Origin: a virus
Length of the DNA: 21,557 nucleotides
Strand: one strand, 5' to 3'
Virus record (IMG/VR): IMGVR_UViG_3300025120_000659
Location: 1-21,557 of that record
This document shows, piece after piece, positions 10,516 through 19,137 of this stretch. A program made the translations under genes and the position numbers. Below the pieces are notes generated by a model that was not told the DNA's origin, did not search any database, and worked only from the letters and a program-made list of their open reading frames with translations. Within the stretch, counting starts at the first letter, position 1. Each line of letters starts with the position of its first letter.

Positions 10516-11994
10516 ATGTTATCATACACTCAAATGTCATATAACAAGCCAGTTGATGAAGTTTCCGATAAAGCCTTGAGGCTCCAGTTGCGGTTAGCGC
10601 AGTTGGATCGTATAGACGCCTGTAGCGGTAGTTTCTTAAACTTTGTCCGTGCGATGTGGCCCGAGTTCATTACGGGTAAACACCATAAAATTATTGCCGA
10701 GAAGCTTGAGCGGGTGGCGAAGGGCGAGCTAAAACGCCTGATTATCAATATGCCGCCGCGTCATACCAAGAGTGAGTTTGCTAGTTTCCTGTTTCCTGCC
10801 TGGATGATAGGAAAGAATCCTAATATGAAGATCATCCAAGCCACGCACACCACGGAGCTTGCGGTAGGTTTTGGCCGTAAAGTAAAGAATCTGCTGGAAC
10901 GGGATGATTATATGGAAATTTTTTCAGATTCTAAGTTGTCGGCGGATTCAAAAGCCTCTGGGCGATGGGACACGGCCCGTGGAGGAATGTACTACGCCGT
11001 GGGTGTGGGTTCTAACCTAGCGGGACGTGGTGGTGATTTAATTATTATTGATGACCCGCACTCTGAGCAGACGGCGATGTCGAATAACGGGTTTGACGAT
11101 GCATGGGATTGGTACACTGGGGGCCCCCGGCAGCGTTTGCAACCGGGCGGAGCGATAGTTTTGGTCATGACGCGGTGGTCTGAGAAGGATTTGACGGGGC
11201 AGTTGATACGTTCTCAGGGTAGGGATAAAAATGCGGACCAGTGGGAAATTGTGGAGTTACCGGCGATCATGCCCAGCGGATCATCGTGTTGGCCTGAGTA
11301 TTGGCCTTTGGTGGATCTGGAGGCGGTTAAGGCGTCGATTCCGGTTTCCAAGTGGAATGCGCAGTATCAGCAGAATCCCACGGGCGATGAGACGTCTATT
11401 TTGAAGCGTGAGTGGTGGAACGTGTGGGAGGAGGATAAGGTTCCTCCGTTGTCTTATGTGATACAGAGTTATGATACGGCGTTTAGCAAGAAGGAGACGG
11501 CGGACTTTAGTGCGATAACGACGTGGGGTGTTTTCTATCCAGAGGAGGGAGGGACCCCTAATTTAATATTGTTGGATTCGCAAAAAGATCGTTGGGATTT
11601 TCCGGAGTTAAAACAGGTTGCGTTTGATTTGTATAAGTTTTGGGACCCCGAAACAGTAATTATTGAGGCGAAAGCTACGGGAATGCCCCTGACCCACGAA
11701 CTACGGAACATGGGAATCCCGGTTGTTAACTTTACCCCTAGTCGTGGAAATGATAAATTGTCGCGGGTACACAGTGTTGCTCCGTTATTCGAGAGCGGGA
11801 TGATATGGGCTCCAGATGAGCAGTGGGCTCATGAGCTAATTGAAGAGTGTGCGGCCTTTCCTAATGGGGAGTATGACGACTTGGTGGATAGTACGACACA
11901 GGCGTTGATGCGGTATCGTCAAGGTAACTTTGTACAGTTGCCTTCTGATGATTGGGACACTCCGGAACCTTCACAGATACAGTATTACGGTTAA
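10516..11994 (+). CDS. terL: Terminase large subunit
   Basis: A 492-aa packaging motor and nuclease. ATPase: a Walker A-like MPPRHTKSE (79-87, Lys85), Walker B LIIIDDPHS (175-183) and the coupling motif VMTRW (217-221). C-terminal RNase H-like nuclease: Asp320 in SYDTAF, Glu384 in VIIEAKATG, and the acidic EYDDLVDS (452-459), as expected for two-metal cleavage of concatemeric DNA. The start is uncertain: ATG 10516 and ATG 10534 (MSYNKPVDEV) are both without a ribosome binding site. A 7-bp inverted repeat TAACATT/AATGTTA (10498-10521) covers the first ATG. It heads the late gene block, separated from the small subunit by about 6 kb. Confidence 0.95.
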   Translation: MLSYTQMSYNKPVDEVSDKALRLQLRLAQLDRIDACSGSFLNFVRAMWPEFITGKHHKIIAEKLERVAKGELKRLIINMPPRHTKSEFASFLFPAWMIGKNPNMKIIQATHTTELAVGFGRKVKNLLERDDYMEIFSDSKLSADSKASGRWDTARGGMYYAVGVGSNLAGRGGDLIIIDDPHSEQTAMSNNGFDDAWDWYTGGPRQRLQPGGAIVLVMTRWSEKDLTGQLIRSQGRDKNADQWEIVELPAIMPSGSSCWPEYWPLVDLEAVKASIPVSKWNAQYQQNPTGDETSILKREWWNVWEEDKVPPLSYVIQSYDTAFSKKETADFSAITTWGVFYPEEGGTPNLILLDSQKDRWDFPELKQVAFDLYKFWDPETVIIEAKATGMPLTHELRNMGIPVVNFTPSRGNDKLSRVHSVAPLFESGMIWAPDEQWAHELIEECAAFPNGEYDDLVDSTTQALMRYRQGNFVQLPSDDWDTPEPSQIQYYG

Positions 11995-11999
11995 CTACT

Positions 12000-14159
12000 A
12001 TGAAACTTAACAAGTTTTTTGCGCTTAGAACTAACTTTGAGTTCGATCAATCAGATCCTGACGCAATTCGCAGCGGCGGTGGAACGAGCAGCGGTGGCGC
12101 TTCTAGCGGAAGGAGCCAAGTTAGCAGGGCGGCGGATAAGGTTAAATCAGCTATTTCATCCCCCGGTATGTTAAGCCGCGATGAAGTGCTGAAGCAGTTA
12201 AATTTTTTGAATACGCAGATAACCGATGGCGTAGGTGTTAAAGCGGGTAAGAGTAAGACTCAGGCTAAAGAAGATGCCTATGCCAAATGGATAGAGACAA
12301 ATCGGGACCAGATAAAATTGGTCGATGTGGCGGCTTTTTTTAACAATCCTGGTTACGGGGTAGATGAGGTTACACGGGACTATATCGATGGTCCGGGTGG
12401 CAGAGGTTATCAATACCAGGAAGCAGCCGATTTTGGCGAGTTAGATTTTACGGGCGAAGGCGGTCGGCCTCCTGTCATTACCAATACTGGCACGTTTGCA
12501 AACATTGACGATGCTTTTGACAATATGCTGGATAGGTACGCTCAAGTTGGCAATCTTGAGGATACGGTCGATGAGGACGGGAATATTGTAGAAGGCATTA
12601 TGCGCCCGTCTAGCTTTAACGCCGCCGATTACGCCCGAGGCGGAAAATACGACTATGTGGCTCCTAGCGCAGCGCAAGACTTCCGCAACCTGGACGTTAC
12701 TAAATACGACACTGTGGGCGATTTGATAACGCAGGGCAAAATTGCAAAAGGTTTGTTTGATCCTCAGACGTTTAACACGCGGGACATAACCCGTGGGACC
12801 CCCGCTGTGACTCGGGGTCTGGATGCGCAGGGCAATCCGACAACGGCGATTACCATGGGGGATACGACGGCGACGGGTACAGGCCCTAACATTGGTCAAT
12901 TGACCACGGATCTTACGTTCCCGAGCACGGGCATGGGGATCAACGCTGACGGCACAGGGACCACGACCACCGGCACAATGGACACCACGGGCAACATCGT
13001 CAAACTTGATCCGGATGTGACCGGGCTTAATTTATTGCAATCTTCGGCAGGGGACACTAGCACCTTGGACCCCAATGCGGTAACTGGCGGCAATGTGGCG
13101 GTTAACCAACCGACGATGGGTTTAACTCCAAGCACTGCTCCTGCTCAACCGACGATGCCTCAACCGGTAACACCACCTACACCTACACCTACACCCGCCA
13201 AGACTCAAGCACAGATTATTCAAGACTTGTTTAACAGTTCCCCTACCAAAGATGTGGCCGCAATACGCATTGGCGATTACGCTAGGTCTGTCGGCGGGAT
13301 TACGGCGCAACAGATTGCAGACGCGGTACAGCCGATTGTGGGCGGTAGGCCGGACTTTGGTATTGATCCTTTTGATGCCGGAACAGGTGGCTCCGAAGTA
13401 TTGCAAGCGGTAGCAGACGGTGGTTATGGCGGTGGTTTTATTACTGAAACAGCGGATCAAATATCTGTGCCGCAGCAGACGTACAATACTTTAGCGCAAC
13501 AACAGCAACAATTACGCAGCGGTTTTGGTGATGATCAGCGGGTAGGGGATGCGGATTACACGCCTCAAGAAGCGGCCTACCGCATGTTGGATTTTGCCCA
13601 GCGCAACAATATGAGTTTAGATCAAGCAGCGCAGTCTTTTGGCCTAACCGAAGCGGATGCTAGAACAAGGGCTGGCGAGTTAGACGTTGACCTTACTCAA
13701 TTTGGCTTTGCCGATGGAGGCGAGGTTGATAGTCCACAGCAAAACGTAGTCGAACAAATCGGGCAGATTATGAAGGGCGTACAGAACTCTTTGCAAAGTG
13801 GTTCTACTGGAGCGGATAAAAGCGGCGCTTTAAATCAAGCAAGATCGCAATTTATTGCTTTAGGTTTAGCCACGCCCGGAGGTATAAGTGAGGGGCAGTT
13901 GGCTGCTGGCAATCAATTAAGCCAAGGCCCTTATATGGAAGAAGAATCTGTGTCTGTGTTTAACCAAGGCGGCGGGGTAACCGAACCGGCTGATGCCTAT
14001 GAAGAATTTACCCTGTCTGTTCGCAAAGGCCCCAATGATATTGCTTTGGAAAAACGGCAACAGGGCGTACAAAACTTAATGAATTCCAAGTCTGGGATTC
14101 AGCCTAACGAAAAAATGTTATCGGCTTTAGATCGCATAATGGGAAGAAATAATGGCTGA
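12000..14159 (+). CDS. Large low-complexity phage protein between terminase and portal
   Basis: A 719-aa protein of unknown function. Start 12000 follows the terminase stop by 5 nt and is preferred to the frame from 11952, which overlaps the terminase. Segments in order: a Gly/Ser-rich stretch near residues 25-42; a mixed region; Thr/Gly-rich stretch about 270-360 (TTATGTGPNI, TGTTTTGTMD); a proline hinge QPVTPPTPTPTP near 400; a Gln-rich part (TYNTLAQQQQQLRSGFG); and FADGGEVDSP near residue 573. ADGG-type motifs of this kind are familiar to me from large uncultured-phage proteins next to the portal. A virion or internal head protein is plausible from position; no enzymatic motif is seen. It overlaps the portal gene by 8 nt. 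Confidence 0.75.
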   Translation: MKLNKFFALRTNFEFDQSDPDAIRSGGGTSSGGASSGRSQVSRAADKVKSAISSPGMLSRDEVLKQLNFLNTQITDGVGVKAGKSKTQAKEDAYAKWIETNRDQIKLVDVAAFFNNPGYGVDEVTRDYIDGPGGRGYQYQEAADFGELDFTGEGGRPPVITNTGTFANIDDAFDNMLDRYAQVGNLEDTVDEDGNIVEGIMRPSSFNAADYARGGKYDYVAPSAAQDFRNLDVTKYDTVGDLITQGKIAKGLFDPQTFNTRDITRGTPAVTRGLDAQGNPTTAITMGDTTATGTGPNIGQLTTDLTFPSTGMGINADGTGTTTTGTMDTTGNIVKLDPDVTGLNLLQSSAGDTSTLDPNAVTGGNVAVNQPTMGLTPSTAPAQPTMPQPVTPPTPTPTPAKTQAQIIQDLFNSSPTKDVAAIRIGDYARSVGGITAQQIADAVQPIVGGRPDFGIDPFDAGTGGSEVLQAVADGGYGGGFITETADQISVPQQTYNTLAQQQQQLRSGFGDDQRVGDADYTPQEAAYRMLDFAQRNNMSLDQAAQSFGLTEADARTRAGELDVDLTQFGFADGGEVDSPQQNVVEQIGQIMKGVQNSLQSGSTGADKSGALNQARSQFIALGLATPGGISEGQLAAGNQLSQGPYMEEESVSVFNQGGGVTEPADAYEEFTLSVRKGPNDIALEKRQQGVQNLMNSKSGIQPNEKMLSALDRIMGRNNG

Positions 14160-16602
14160 AGAAAATGATCCTATAACCACGATGGTTGAGCGTCTCGATG
14201 AGACGATGATGACGCCTGAATTAACCATCGAAGAGCAGGTCGAAGTCGCTATTCCGGGTTCTTTGCGTCCCAAAGAAATAGATGGGTCGGTCATCGAAAT
14301 CATTACTGAGGACGACGGTAGTGCTGTAGTAGACTTTGATCCGCAGCCGGAGATAGCTATAGACGAAGGCGATTTTTATCGTAACTTAGCCGAAGAGCTA
14401 GACGATACGGCGCTAGGGACTTTATCGAGCGATCTTTTAGCGCAGTACGAAAACAACAATGAGACGCGCAAAGATTGGCGCGATAACTATGAAAAAGGTT
14501 TAGAACTTTTAGGTTACAAGTACGAAGACCGTACCATGCCGTTTAAAGGCGCAAGCGGGGTAACCCACCCTTTGCTTGCGGAAGCGGCCACCCAGTTTCA
14601 AGCGCAAGCATTCAATGAGCTTTTACCCCCTAATGGCCCAGTGCGCACGGTAGTAATGGGGGCGGTGGACAAAGAAAAAGAACAACAAGCCCATCGCGTT
14701 AAAGAATTTATGAATTATTATTTGATGAACGTGATGCAGGAGTACACCCCTGAGTTTGATCAAATGCTGTATTACTTACCCCTAGCAGGGTCCGCCTTCA
14801 AAAAGGTGTACTACGATGCAGGTTTGGACAGGCCCGTTTCTACGTTTGTTCAAGCTACTGATTTGGTTGTGCCTTATGAGACGTCGAACCTAGAGACGTG
14901 TCCGATTATTACGCACAGGATTGACATGAACGTCAACGATCTGCGTAAACAGCAGATTGCTGGCTTTTACCGAGACGTAGATATTCTGCCTAGCCAAAGT
15001 ACGCCGAGCGAAGTTCGAGCGGAAATGAACAAGATTTCTGGGGTGAGCCCTTCACAAGGCGATTACGACACCACTTTGCTAGAGTTTCACGTGGAACTAG
15101 ACCTCGATGGCTTTGAGCACAGAGATGAGGACGCCGAAGAGACGGGTATCAAGCTTCCGTACATTGTGACCATTTGCGAAGACATGAATACGATTTTGTC
15201 CATACGTCGTAATTACCTGGAAGACTCAGAGAATTTTGAGAAGATTGAATACTTTATTCATTACAAGTTTTTACCCGGATTTGGTTTCTATGGCCTTGGT
15301 CTAATAGACACGATTGGTGGTTTGGCTACCACGGCTACAGCGTCGTTGCGTCAACTGATAGACGCGGGTACGTTGTCTAACTTGCCAGCAGGGTTCAAGG
15401 CCCGTGGCCTACGGGTCAGGGACGATGCCGATCCTTTGCAACCGGGTGAGTTTAGAGACGTGGATGCTCCGGGCGGTGCGATTCGGGATAGCTTGATGCC
15501 GTTGCCGTTCAAAGGTCCTGATACGACGTTGTTCCAGTTACTGGGGTTTGTGGTTGATGCCGCACAACGGTTTGCCACGATTACTGACATGAAGGTAGGT
15601 GATGGTAATCAGCAAGCAGCGGTAGGTACTACGGTAGCTATGCTTGAGCAAGGTGCTCGGGTGATGAGCGCCATCCACAAGCGTTTGCATTATGCCATGC
15701 GAAAAGAATTTAAGATTCTGGCTAGGGTGATGCACGAATTTTTACCCCAAGAATATCCTTACGAAGTGGCGGGTGCTACTCCAGAGGTTATGGCACAGGA
15801 CTTTGATGACCGCATAGACGTGGTTCCAGTGTCTAACCCCAACATTTTTTCACAGGCGCAGCGTATTGCATTAGCGCAAAGCCAGTTAGAGCTTGCTATG
15901 CAAGCGCCTGATTTGCATAACTTGCCTGAAGCGTATCGCCGGATGTACGAAGCCTTGGGTGTCCGTGATATAGACAGCATTTTAAATGCGCCGGAGTTAG
16001 CTGCACCCCAGCCTAAAGATCCAGCACAGGAGAATGTAGACGCTTTGGACAATATTGATCTTAAAGCTTTTGAAGGGCAGAACCATGAAGCGCATATCCA
16101 AGCGCATTTAGTGTTTATGGCTTCTGGAGTGGTGCAAGCTTCTCCTGCCGCTGCGATAGCTTTGCAGAAGCACATCATGGAGCACATAAAATTATTGGGT
16201 CAAGAGACAATAATGACCGCGTTTATGCAGCAAAGCCAAGGGCAAGAGCCCAATGAAGAGCAGATTATTCAAATTGAAGGCGATATAGCGATGTTTATTG
16301 CAGAAAAGATTGCCGAAGTCCGTATGCAGAGCCAGAGCATTATGGGACAAGGGCAGGGAGAAGGCCCTGATCCGTTAGTTGCCCTTAAAGAACAGGAGTT
16401 AGGCATCAAAGAACAGAAGACCATGGCTGATATTGGCAACGATCAAGCTAAGTTAGGCTTAGAAGAGGCTAAATTAGCAGAAAGAAGCCGTCAGTTTGAC
16501 GATAGGTTAGACTCCCAAGAGATGCAGACCAAGCAACGTATAAATGCGTCGAATATGCGCGAAAATATGCGTTTACGTGAAAAACAAGGAGAAACACCAT
16601 GA
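14152..16602 (+). CDS. Portal protein (head-tail connector)
   Basis: An 816-aa protein. The region about 100-300 carries the portal pattern: DWRDNYEKGLELLGYKYEDR, PFKGASGVTHPLLAEAATQF, FNELLPPNGPVRTVVMGAVD and YLPLAGSAFKKVYYD. The C-terminal 250 residues are helical and rich in Gln and Glu, with EEAKLAERSRQFDDRLDSQE near the end, as in the barrel/crown of large portals. Twelve copies form the DNA channel at one head vertex. Size and sequence resemble portals of podovirus-like marine phages, but I cannot name a Pfam family. GGGAAGA precedes the ATG. The 3' end overlaps the next gene as ATGA. Confidence 0.88.
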   Translation: MAEENDPITTMVERLDETMMTPELTIEEQVEVAIPGSLRPKEIDGSVIEIITEDDGSAVVDFDPQPEIAIDEGDFYRNLAEELDDTALGTLSSDLLAQYENNNETRKDWRDNYEKGLELLGYKYEDRTMPFKGASGVTHPLLAEAATQFQAQAFNELLPPNGPVRTVVMGAVDKEKEQQAHRVKEFMNYYLMNVMQEYTPEFDQMLYYLPLAGSAFKKVYYDAGLDRPVSTFVQATDLVVPYETSNLETCPIITHRIDMNVNDLRKQQIAGFYRDVDILPSQSTPSEVRAEMNKISGVSPSQGDYDTTLLEFHVELDLDGFEHRDEDAEETGIKLPYIVTICEDMNTILSIRRNYLEDSENFEKIEYFIHYKFLPGFGFYGLGLIDTIGGLATTATASLRQLIDAGTLSNLPAGFKARGLRVRDDADPLQPGEFRDVDAPGGAIRDSLMPLPFKGPDTTLFQLLGFVVDAAQRFATITDMKVGDGNQQAAVGTTVAMLEQGARVMSAIHKRLHYAMRKEFKILARVMHEFLPQEYPYEVAGATPEVMAQDFDDRIDVVPVSNPNIFSQAQRIALAQSQLELAMQAPDLHNLPEAYRRMYEALGVRDIDSILNAPELAAPQPKDPAQENVDALDNIDLKAFEGQNHEAHIQAHLVFMASGVVQASPAAAIALQKHIMEHIKLLGQETIMTAFMQQSQGQEPNEEQIIQIEGDIAMFIAEKIAEVRMQSQSIMGQGQGEGPDPLVALKEQELGIKEQKTMADIGNDQAKLGLEEAKLAERSRQFDDRLDSQEMQTKQRINASNMRENMRLREKQGETP

Positions 16603-16805
16603 GTAGAACAGTAAGAACGGGTGGAGCAAAGCCACCAAACCCACCAAAAGCCAGCAAAAGGGAAGTAATTAAGAGCCAAGGCAGTGTTCCCTTTGGAGAT
16701 TACAAAGAAGTGCCTACCCCTAACACTGCAAAAGGTACAGTAACTACTGGAACTTGCCGTGGTATGGGTGCAATGCTTCGCGGTGGAAAATTTACCATCA
16801 ATTAG
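16599..16805 (+). CDS. Small basic protein of the head gene cluster
   Basis: A 68-aa protein, rich in Lys, Pro and Gly, ending GTCRGMGAMLRGGKFTIN. This ending (RGMGAxxRGGKF) is one I know from short genes just behind portals in uncultured marine phages; no function is known. It begins in the portal stop (ATGA) with AAGGAG 8 nt before it, so it is translated with the portal. Likely disordered. Confidence 0.7.
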   Translation: MSRTVRTGGAKPPNPPKASKREVIKSQGSVPFGDYKEVPTPNTAKGTVTTGTCRGMGAMLRGGKFTIN

Positions 16806-16812
16806 GTGATCT

Positions 16813-16959
16813 ATGCCCCTTAAAAAAGGCAAAAGCAAGAAAGCAGTAAGTAGCAATGTTAAAAAATTGCGCGGGGAAGGGTATCCCCAACGTCAAGCGG
16901 TAGCGATAGCTCTGAGCACAGCGGGTAAAAGCAAAAAAAAGACTCGCAAACGCTCGTAG
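16813..16959 (+). CDS. DUF6496-like short basic protein (48 aa)
   Basis: A 48-aa frame beginning [20 protein letters not shown], followed by [20 protein letters not shown] and a basic tail KKKTRKRS. The pattern (KGKSKK, N-x-x-K-L-x-x-E-GYPQ-x-QAVAIAL, K-rich end) fits DUF6496, common in phages and some bacteria. The core looks like a short helix-turn-helix with basic ends, so nucleic-acid binding is possible. It starts 7 nt after the previous stop; AGGTGAT is the only upstream ribosome-binding-site-like sequence. Confidence 0.75.
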   Translation: MPLKKGKSKKAVSSNVKKLRGEGYPQRQAVAIALSTAGKSKKKTRKRS

Positions 16960-17003
16960 ATATACTATCATACGCAACAATATCGGACTTATGAGGTATA
17001 GTT

Positions 17004-17204
17004 GTGGACATTGACGCGATAAGACTTGTGCAATTCGTTCAAAGCACAATCAAAGATAGGCAAGAAGGAGTGATGTCTTGCCTTGAAGGGAATGGAATTA
17101 AAAATATGGAGCAGTATCAGCACTGCATGGGTGAATTGAACGCCTTGAGCTACATAAACCAGGAAATCTCAAACCTGCTAGAAAAACAGGAGCAAATAGT
17201 ATGA
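17004..17204 (+). CDS. Hypothetical helical protein (66 aa)
   Basis: A 66-aa protein with a GTG start; GAGG lies about 7 nt upstream and a TATACT box (16961-16966) may serve as promoter -10, though no -35 is seen. It is helical throughout (IRLVQFVQSTIKDRQEGVMS, then ELNALSYINQEISNLLEKQE), with two cysteines. Short helical proteins of this kind often sit between portal and scaffold genes; the role is unknown. The stop overlaps the start of the GroES-like gene (ATGA). Confidence 0.7.
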   Translation: MDIDAIRLVQFVQSTIKDRQEGVMSCLEGNGIKNMEQYQHCMGELNALSYINQEISNLLEKQEQIV

Positions 17205-17653
17205 AGTCATCACCGGACGTTTCGTCCAAAAAGTCTAATTCCGCTAAAAACCCAGTCGAAAGTTCGTATATTTCGGCGGAAGACCGCGTGTTAGACCCCA
17301 GCAAATTAGAGTTGTCTGTTATCGAAAGGATGCCACAACCCGCAGGATGGAGGCTTTTGGTCCTTCCTTATCGAGGTAAAGGGCAAACAGACGGCGGTAT
17401 TCTGTTAACAGATCAAACGCTTGTAGAGGATCAACTACAGACTGTAGTGGGTTATGTCGTAGCGCAGGGTCCATTAGCCTATGCAGATACGGACAAGTTT
17501 CCATCAGGGCCGTGGTGTAAGGAAAAGGATTGGGTGATTTTCCCTCGGTACGGTGGCACGCGGTTTAAGATCGAAGGCGGCGAAGTTCGCATTATCAATG
17601 ATGATGAGATTATCGCTACGATTGCAGACCCCGACGATATTCTAAGCTTGTAG
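17201..17653 (+). CDS. GroES-like co-chaperonin
   Basis: A 150-aa protein. Residues about 46-146 follow the Cpn10 fold: PQPAGWRLLVLPYRGKGQTD, mobile loop GGILLTD (65-71, E. coli GroES GGIVLTG), VVGYVVAQGP, KDWVIFPRYGG, and RIINDDEIIATI at the end. The N-terminal 45 residues are an extra Ser/Lys-rich extension. It would cap host GroEL and could replace host GroES in folding of the capsid protein, as gp31 does in T4; that function is by analogy. An insertion (about 92-108, DTDKFPSGPWCKE) enlarges the dome region. It lies just before scaffold and capsid genes. GGAG precedes the ATG. Confidence 0.8.
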   Translation: MKSSPDVSSKKSNSAKNPVESSYISAEDRVLDPSKLELSVIERMPQPAGWRLLVLPYRGKGQTDGGILLTDQTLVEDQLQTVVGYVVAQGPLAYADTDKFPSGPWCKEKDWVIFPRYGGTRFKIEGGEVRIINDDEIIATIADPDDILSL

Positions 17654-17662
17654 GAGGCCCTG

Positions 17663-18616
17663 ATGGCTAAAAATGAACATAAAGCAGATGACGGTAATGT
17701 TGAATTAGATTTTGATAATTACGAAGAAACCGAAATTGAGCTAAAAGACACTAAAGAAGAATCTTCTCCCGAATCCGCGATTACGGTGGAAGAAATACCA
17801 GAAAGCCCTAAAGAAGAAGTTTTGTCTGTTGAGGACGAACATGCGAAGGAAGTTAGCAATTCTCAAAAGCGGATTAATCAGTTAACGCGTAAAATGCGTG
17901 AAGCAGAGCGTCAACGGGAAGAAGCAATTAGCTATGCCCAAGCTCAAAAAGCGGAAGCAGATAAGCTTAAAAGCCGCGTTAGCACTTTAGATCATGGGTA
18001 TTTAAACGAATACGGTGGTCGTATTAAAGCCGAGCAGACGCAAGCGCAAGAAGACCTCAAAAAAGCAATGCTGGACAATAACCCTGACGGGGTAGTTCAA
18101 GCGCAAACTAAAATTGCTCAATTAGCTGTCTCTGCCAACGAGTATGCTAAAGCTTCTCAACAGCAAGAGTTACGCACTCAACAGGCTCAACGGGTAGCGC
18201 AACAAGCCACTCAACAAGCTCCTCCGCCTCAAAGACAAGTCGCCCCTCCTCAACCACAGGCTGACCCTAAAGCAGAAGAGTGGGCTTCTAAGAACGATTG
18301 GTTTGGGAAAGATGAGGCTATGACCTTTGCTACTTTCGGCATTCACAAGAAAATGGTGGAAGAAGAAGGGTTTGACCCACAAAGCGATGAATACTATGAT
18401 GAAATAGATAACCGGCTTGCTCAGACTTTTCCTGGGAAAGCAGGGACAACAAATTCCGGAAGCAACAGAAAACCCGTCCAGACTGTTGCTAGTGGTTCCC
18501 GCAGTACAAGCACTGGACGCGGTAAGAGTAAGAAGGTTCGCCTCACATCAAGCCAAGTAGCGATAGCCAAAAGATTGAATGTGCCCGTAGAAGAATACGC
18601 GAAATACGTCAAATAA
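17663..18616 (+). CDS. Scaffolding (capsid assembly) protein
   Basis: A 317-aa protein. Residues 1-65 are very acidic; about 65-110 form a coiled coil (NSQKRINQLTRKMREAERQR); about 165-200 are Gln/Pro-rich (QQATQQAPPPQRQVAPPQPQ). Then DPKAEEWASKNDWFGKDEAM with a predicted small domain, and a basic C-terminus (GRGKSKKVRLTSSQVAIAKR) that may bind the coat protein, as in other scaffolds. Composition and position directly before the capsid genes support scaffolding. No protease motif is visible. TAGGAGG lies before the ATG. Confidence 0.8.
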   Translation: MAKNEHKADDGNVELDFDNYEETEIELKDTKEESSPESAITVEEIPESPKEEVLSVEDEHAKEVSNSQKRINQLTRKMREAERQREEAISYAQAQKAEADKLKSRVSTLDHGYLNEYGGRIKAEQTQAQEDLKKAMLDNNPDGVVQAQTKIAQLAVSANEYAKASQQQELRTQQAQRVAQQATQQAPPPQRQVAPPQPQADPKAEEWASKNDWFGKDEAMTFATFGIHKKMVEEEGFDPQSDEYYDEIDNRLAQTFPGKAGTTNSGSNRKPVQTVASGSRSTSTGRGKSKKVRLTSSQVAIAKRLNVPVEEYAKYVK

Positions 18617-18628
18617 TAGGAGAACGAG

Positions 18629-19111
18629 ATGTCATCAACTAAGAAAGGTTTTGAGGGCACTAAGACTCCTCGCGCAGAACTTACTAGAGAAAAAACAGCC
18701 AAGCGGAAGCCTTGGGCTCCTTCCTCTAGTTTAGACGCACCACCTGCACCTAACGGTTATAAACACCGTTGGATACGATCAGAAGCACGCGGATTTTCTG
18801 ACACCAAAAACGTGTCAGCAAGATTGAGGGAAGGGTACGAGCTTGTAAGAGCCGAACAATACCCGGATTTCGAGGCTCCTGTAGTAGATTCAGGTAAATA
18901 TGAAGGTGTAATAGGGGTAGGTGGGTTGTTGTTAGCTAGGATACCCGTAGAAACTGTGGAAGAGCGAAATGCTTATTATCAAGGCCGTGCAACGGACTTG
19001 CAAGACGCAGTTGATCAGGATCTTATGCGAGAAAACGCTCATAATTCAATGTCGATCAGCAAACCTGACCGGCAAACGCGTGTAAAATTTGGTGGTCCTC
19101 TTAAAGAGTGA
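18629..19111 (+). CDS. Conserved phage head-cluster protein of unknown function
   Basis: A 160-aa protein. The segment NGYKHRWIRSEARGFSDTKN, then SARLREGYELVRAEQYPDFE and GVIGVGGLLLARIPVETVEE are features I know from a protein that lies between scaffold and capsid genes in uncultured marine phages. The N-terminal 45 residues are basic and probably unstructured, the rest mixed. A part in capsid assembly is inferred from location alone. TAGGAG lies 7 nt before the ATG. Confidence 0.7.
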   Translation: MSSTKKGFEGTKTPRAELTREKTAKRKPWAPSSSLDAPPAPNGYKHRWIRSEARGFSDTKNVSARLREGYELVRAEQYPDFEAPVVDSGKYEGVIGVGGLLLARIPVETVEERNAYYQGRATDLQDAVDQDLMRENAHNSMSISKPDRQTRVKFGGPLKE

Positions 19112-19137
19112 CCCTAACCTTTTAGGAGATTAGTCTT

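Noticed and set aside
12441-12899. 152-codon minus-strand frame opposite the 719-aa gene
   Set aside because: Shadow frame in a continuous + strand coding region, rich in Arg and Cys without domain pattern.
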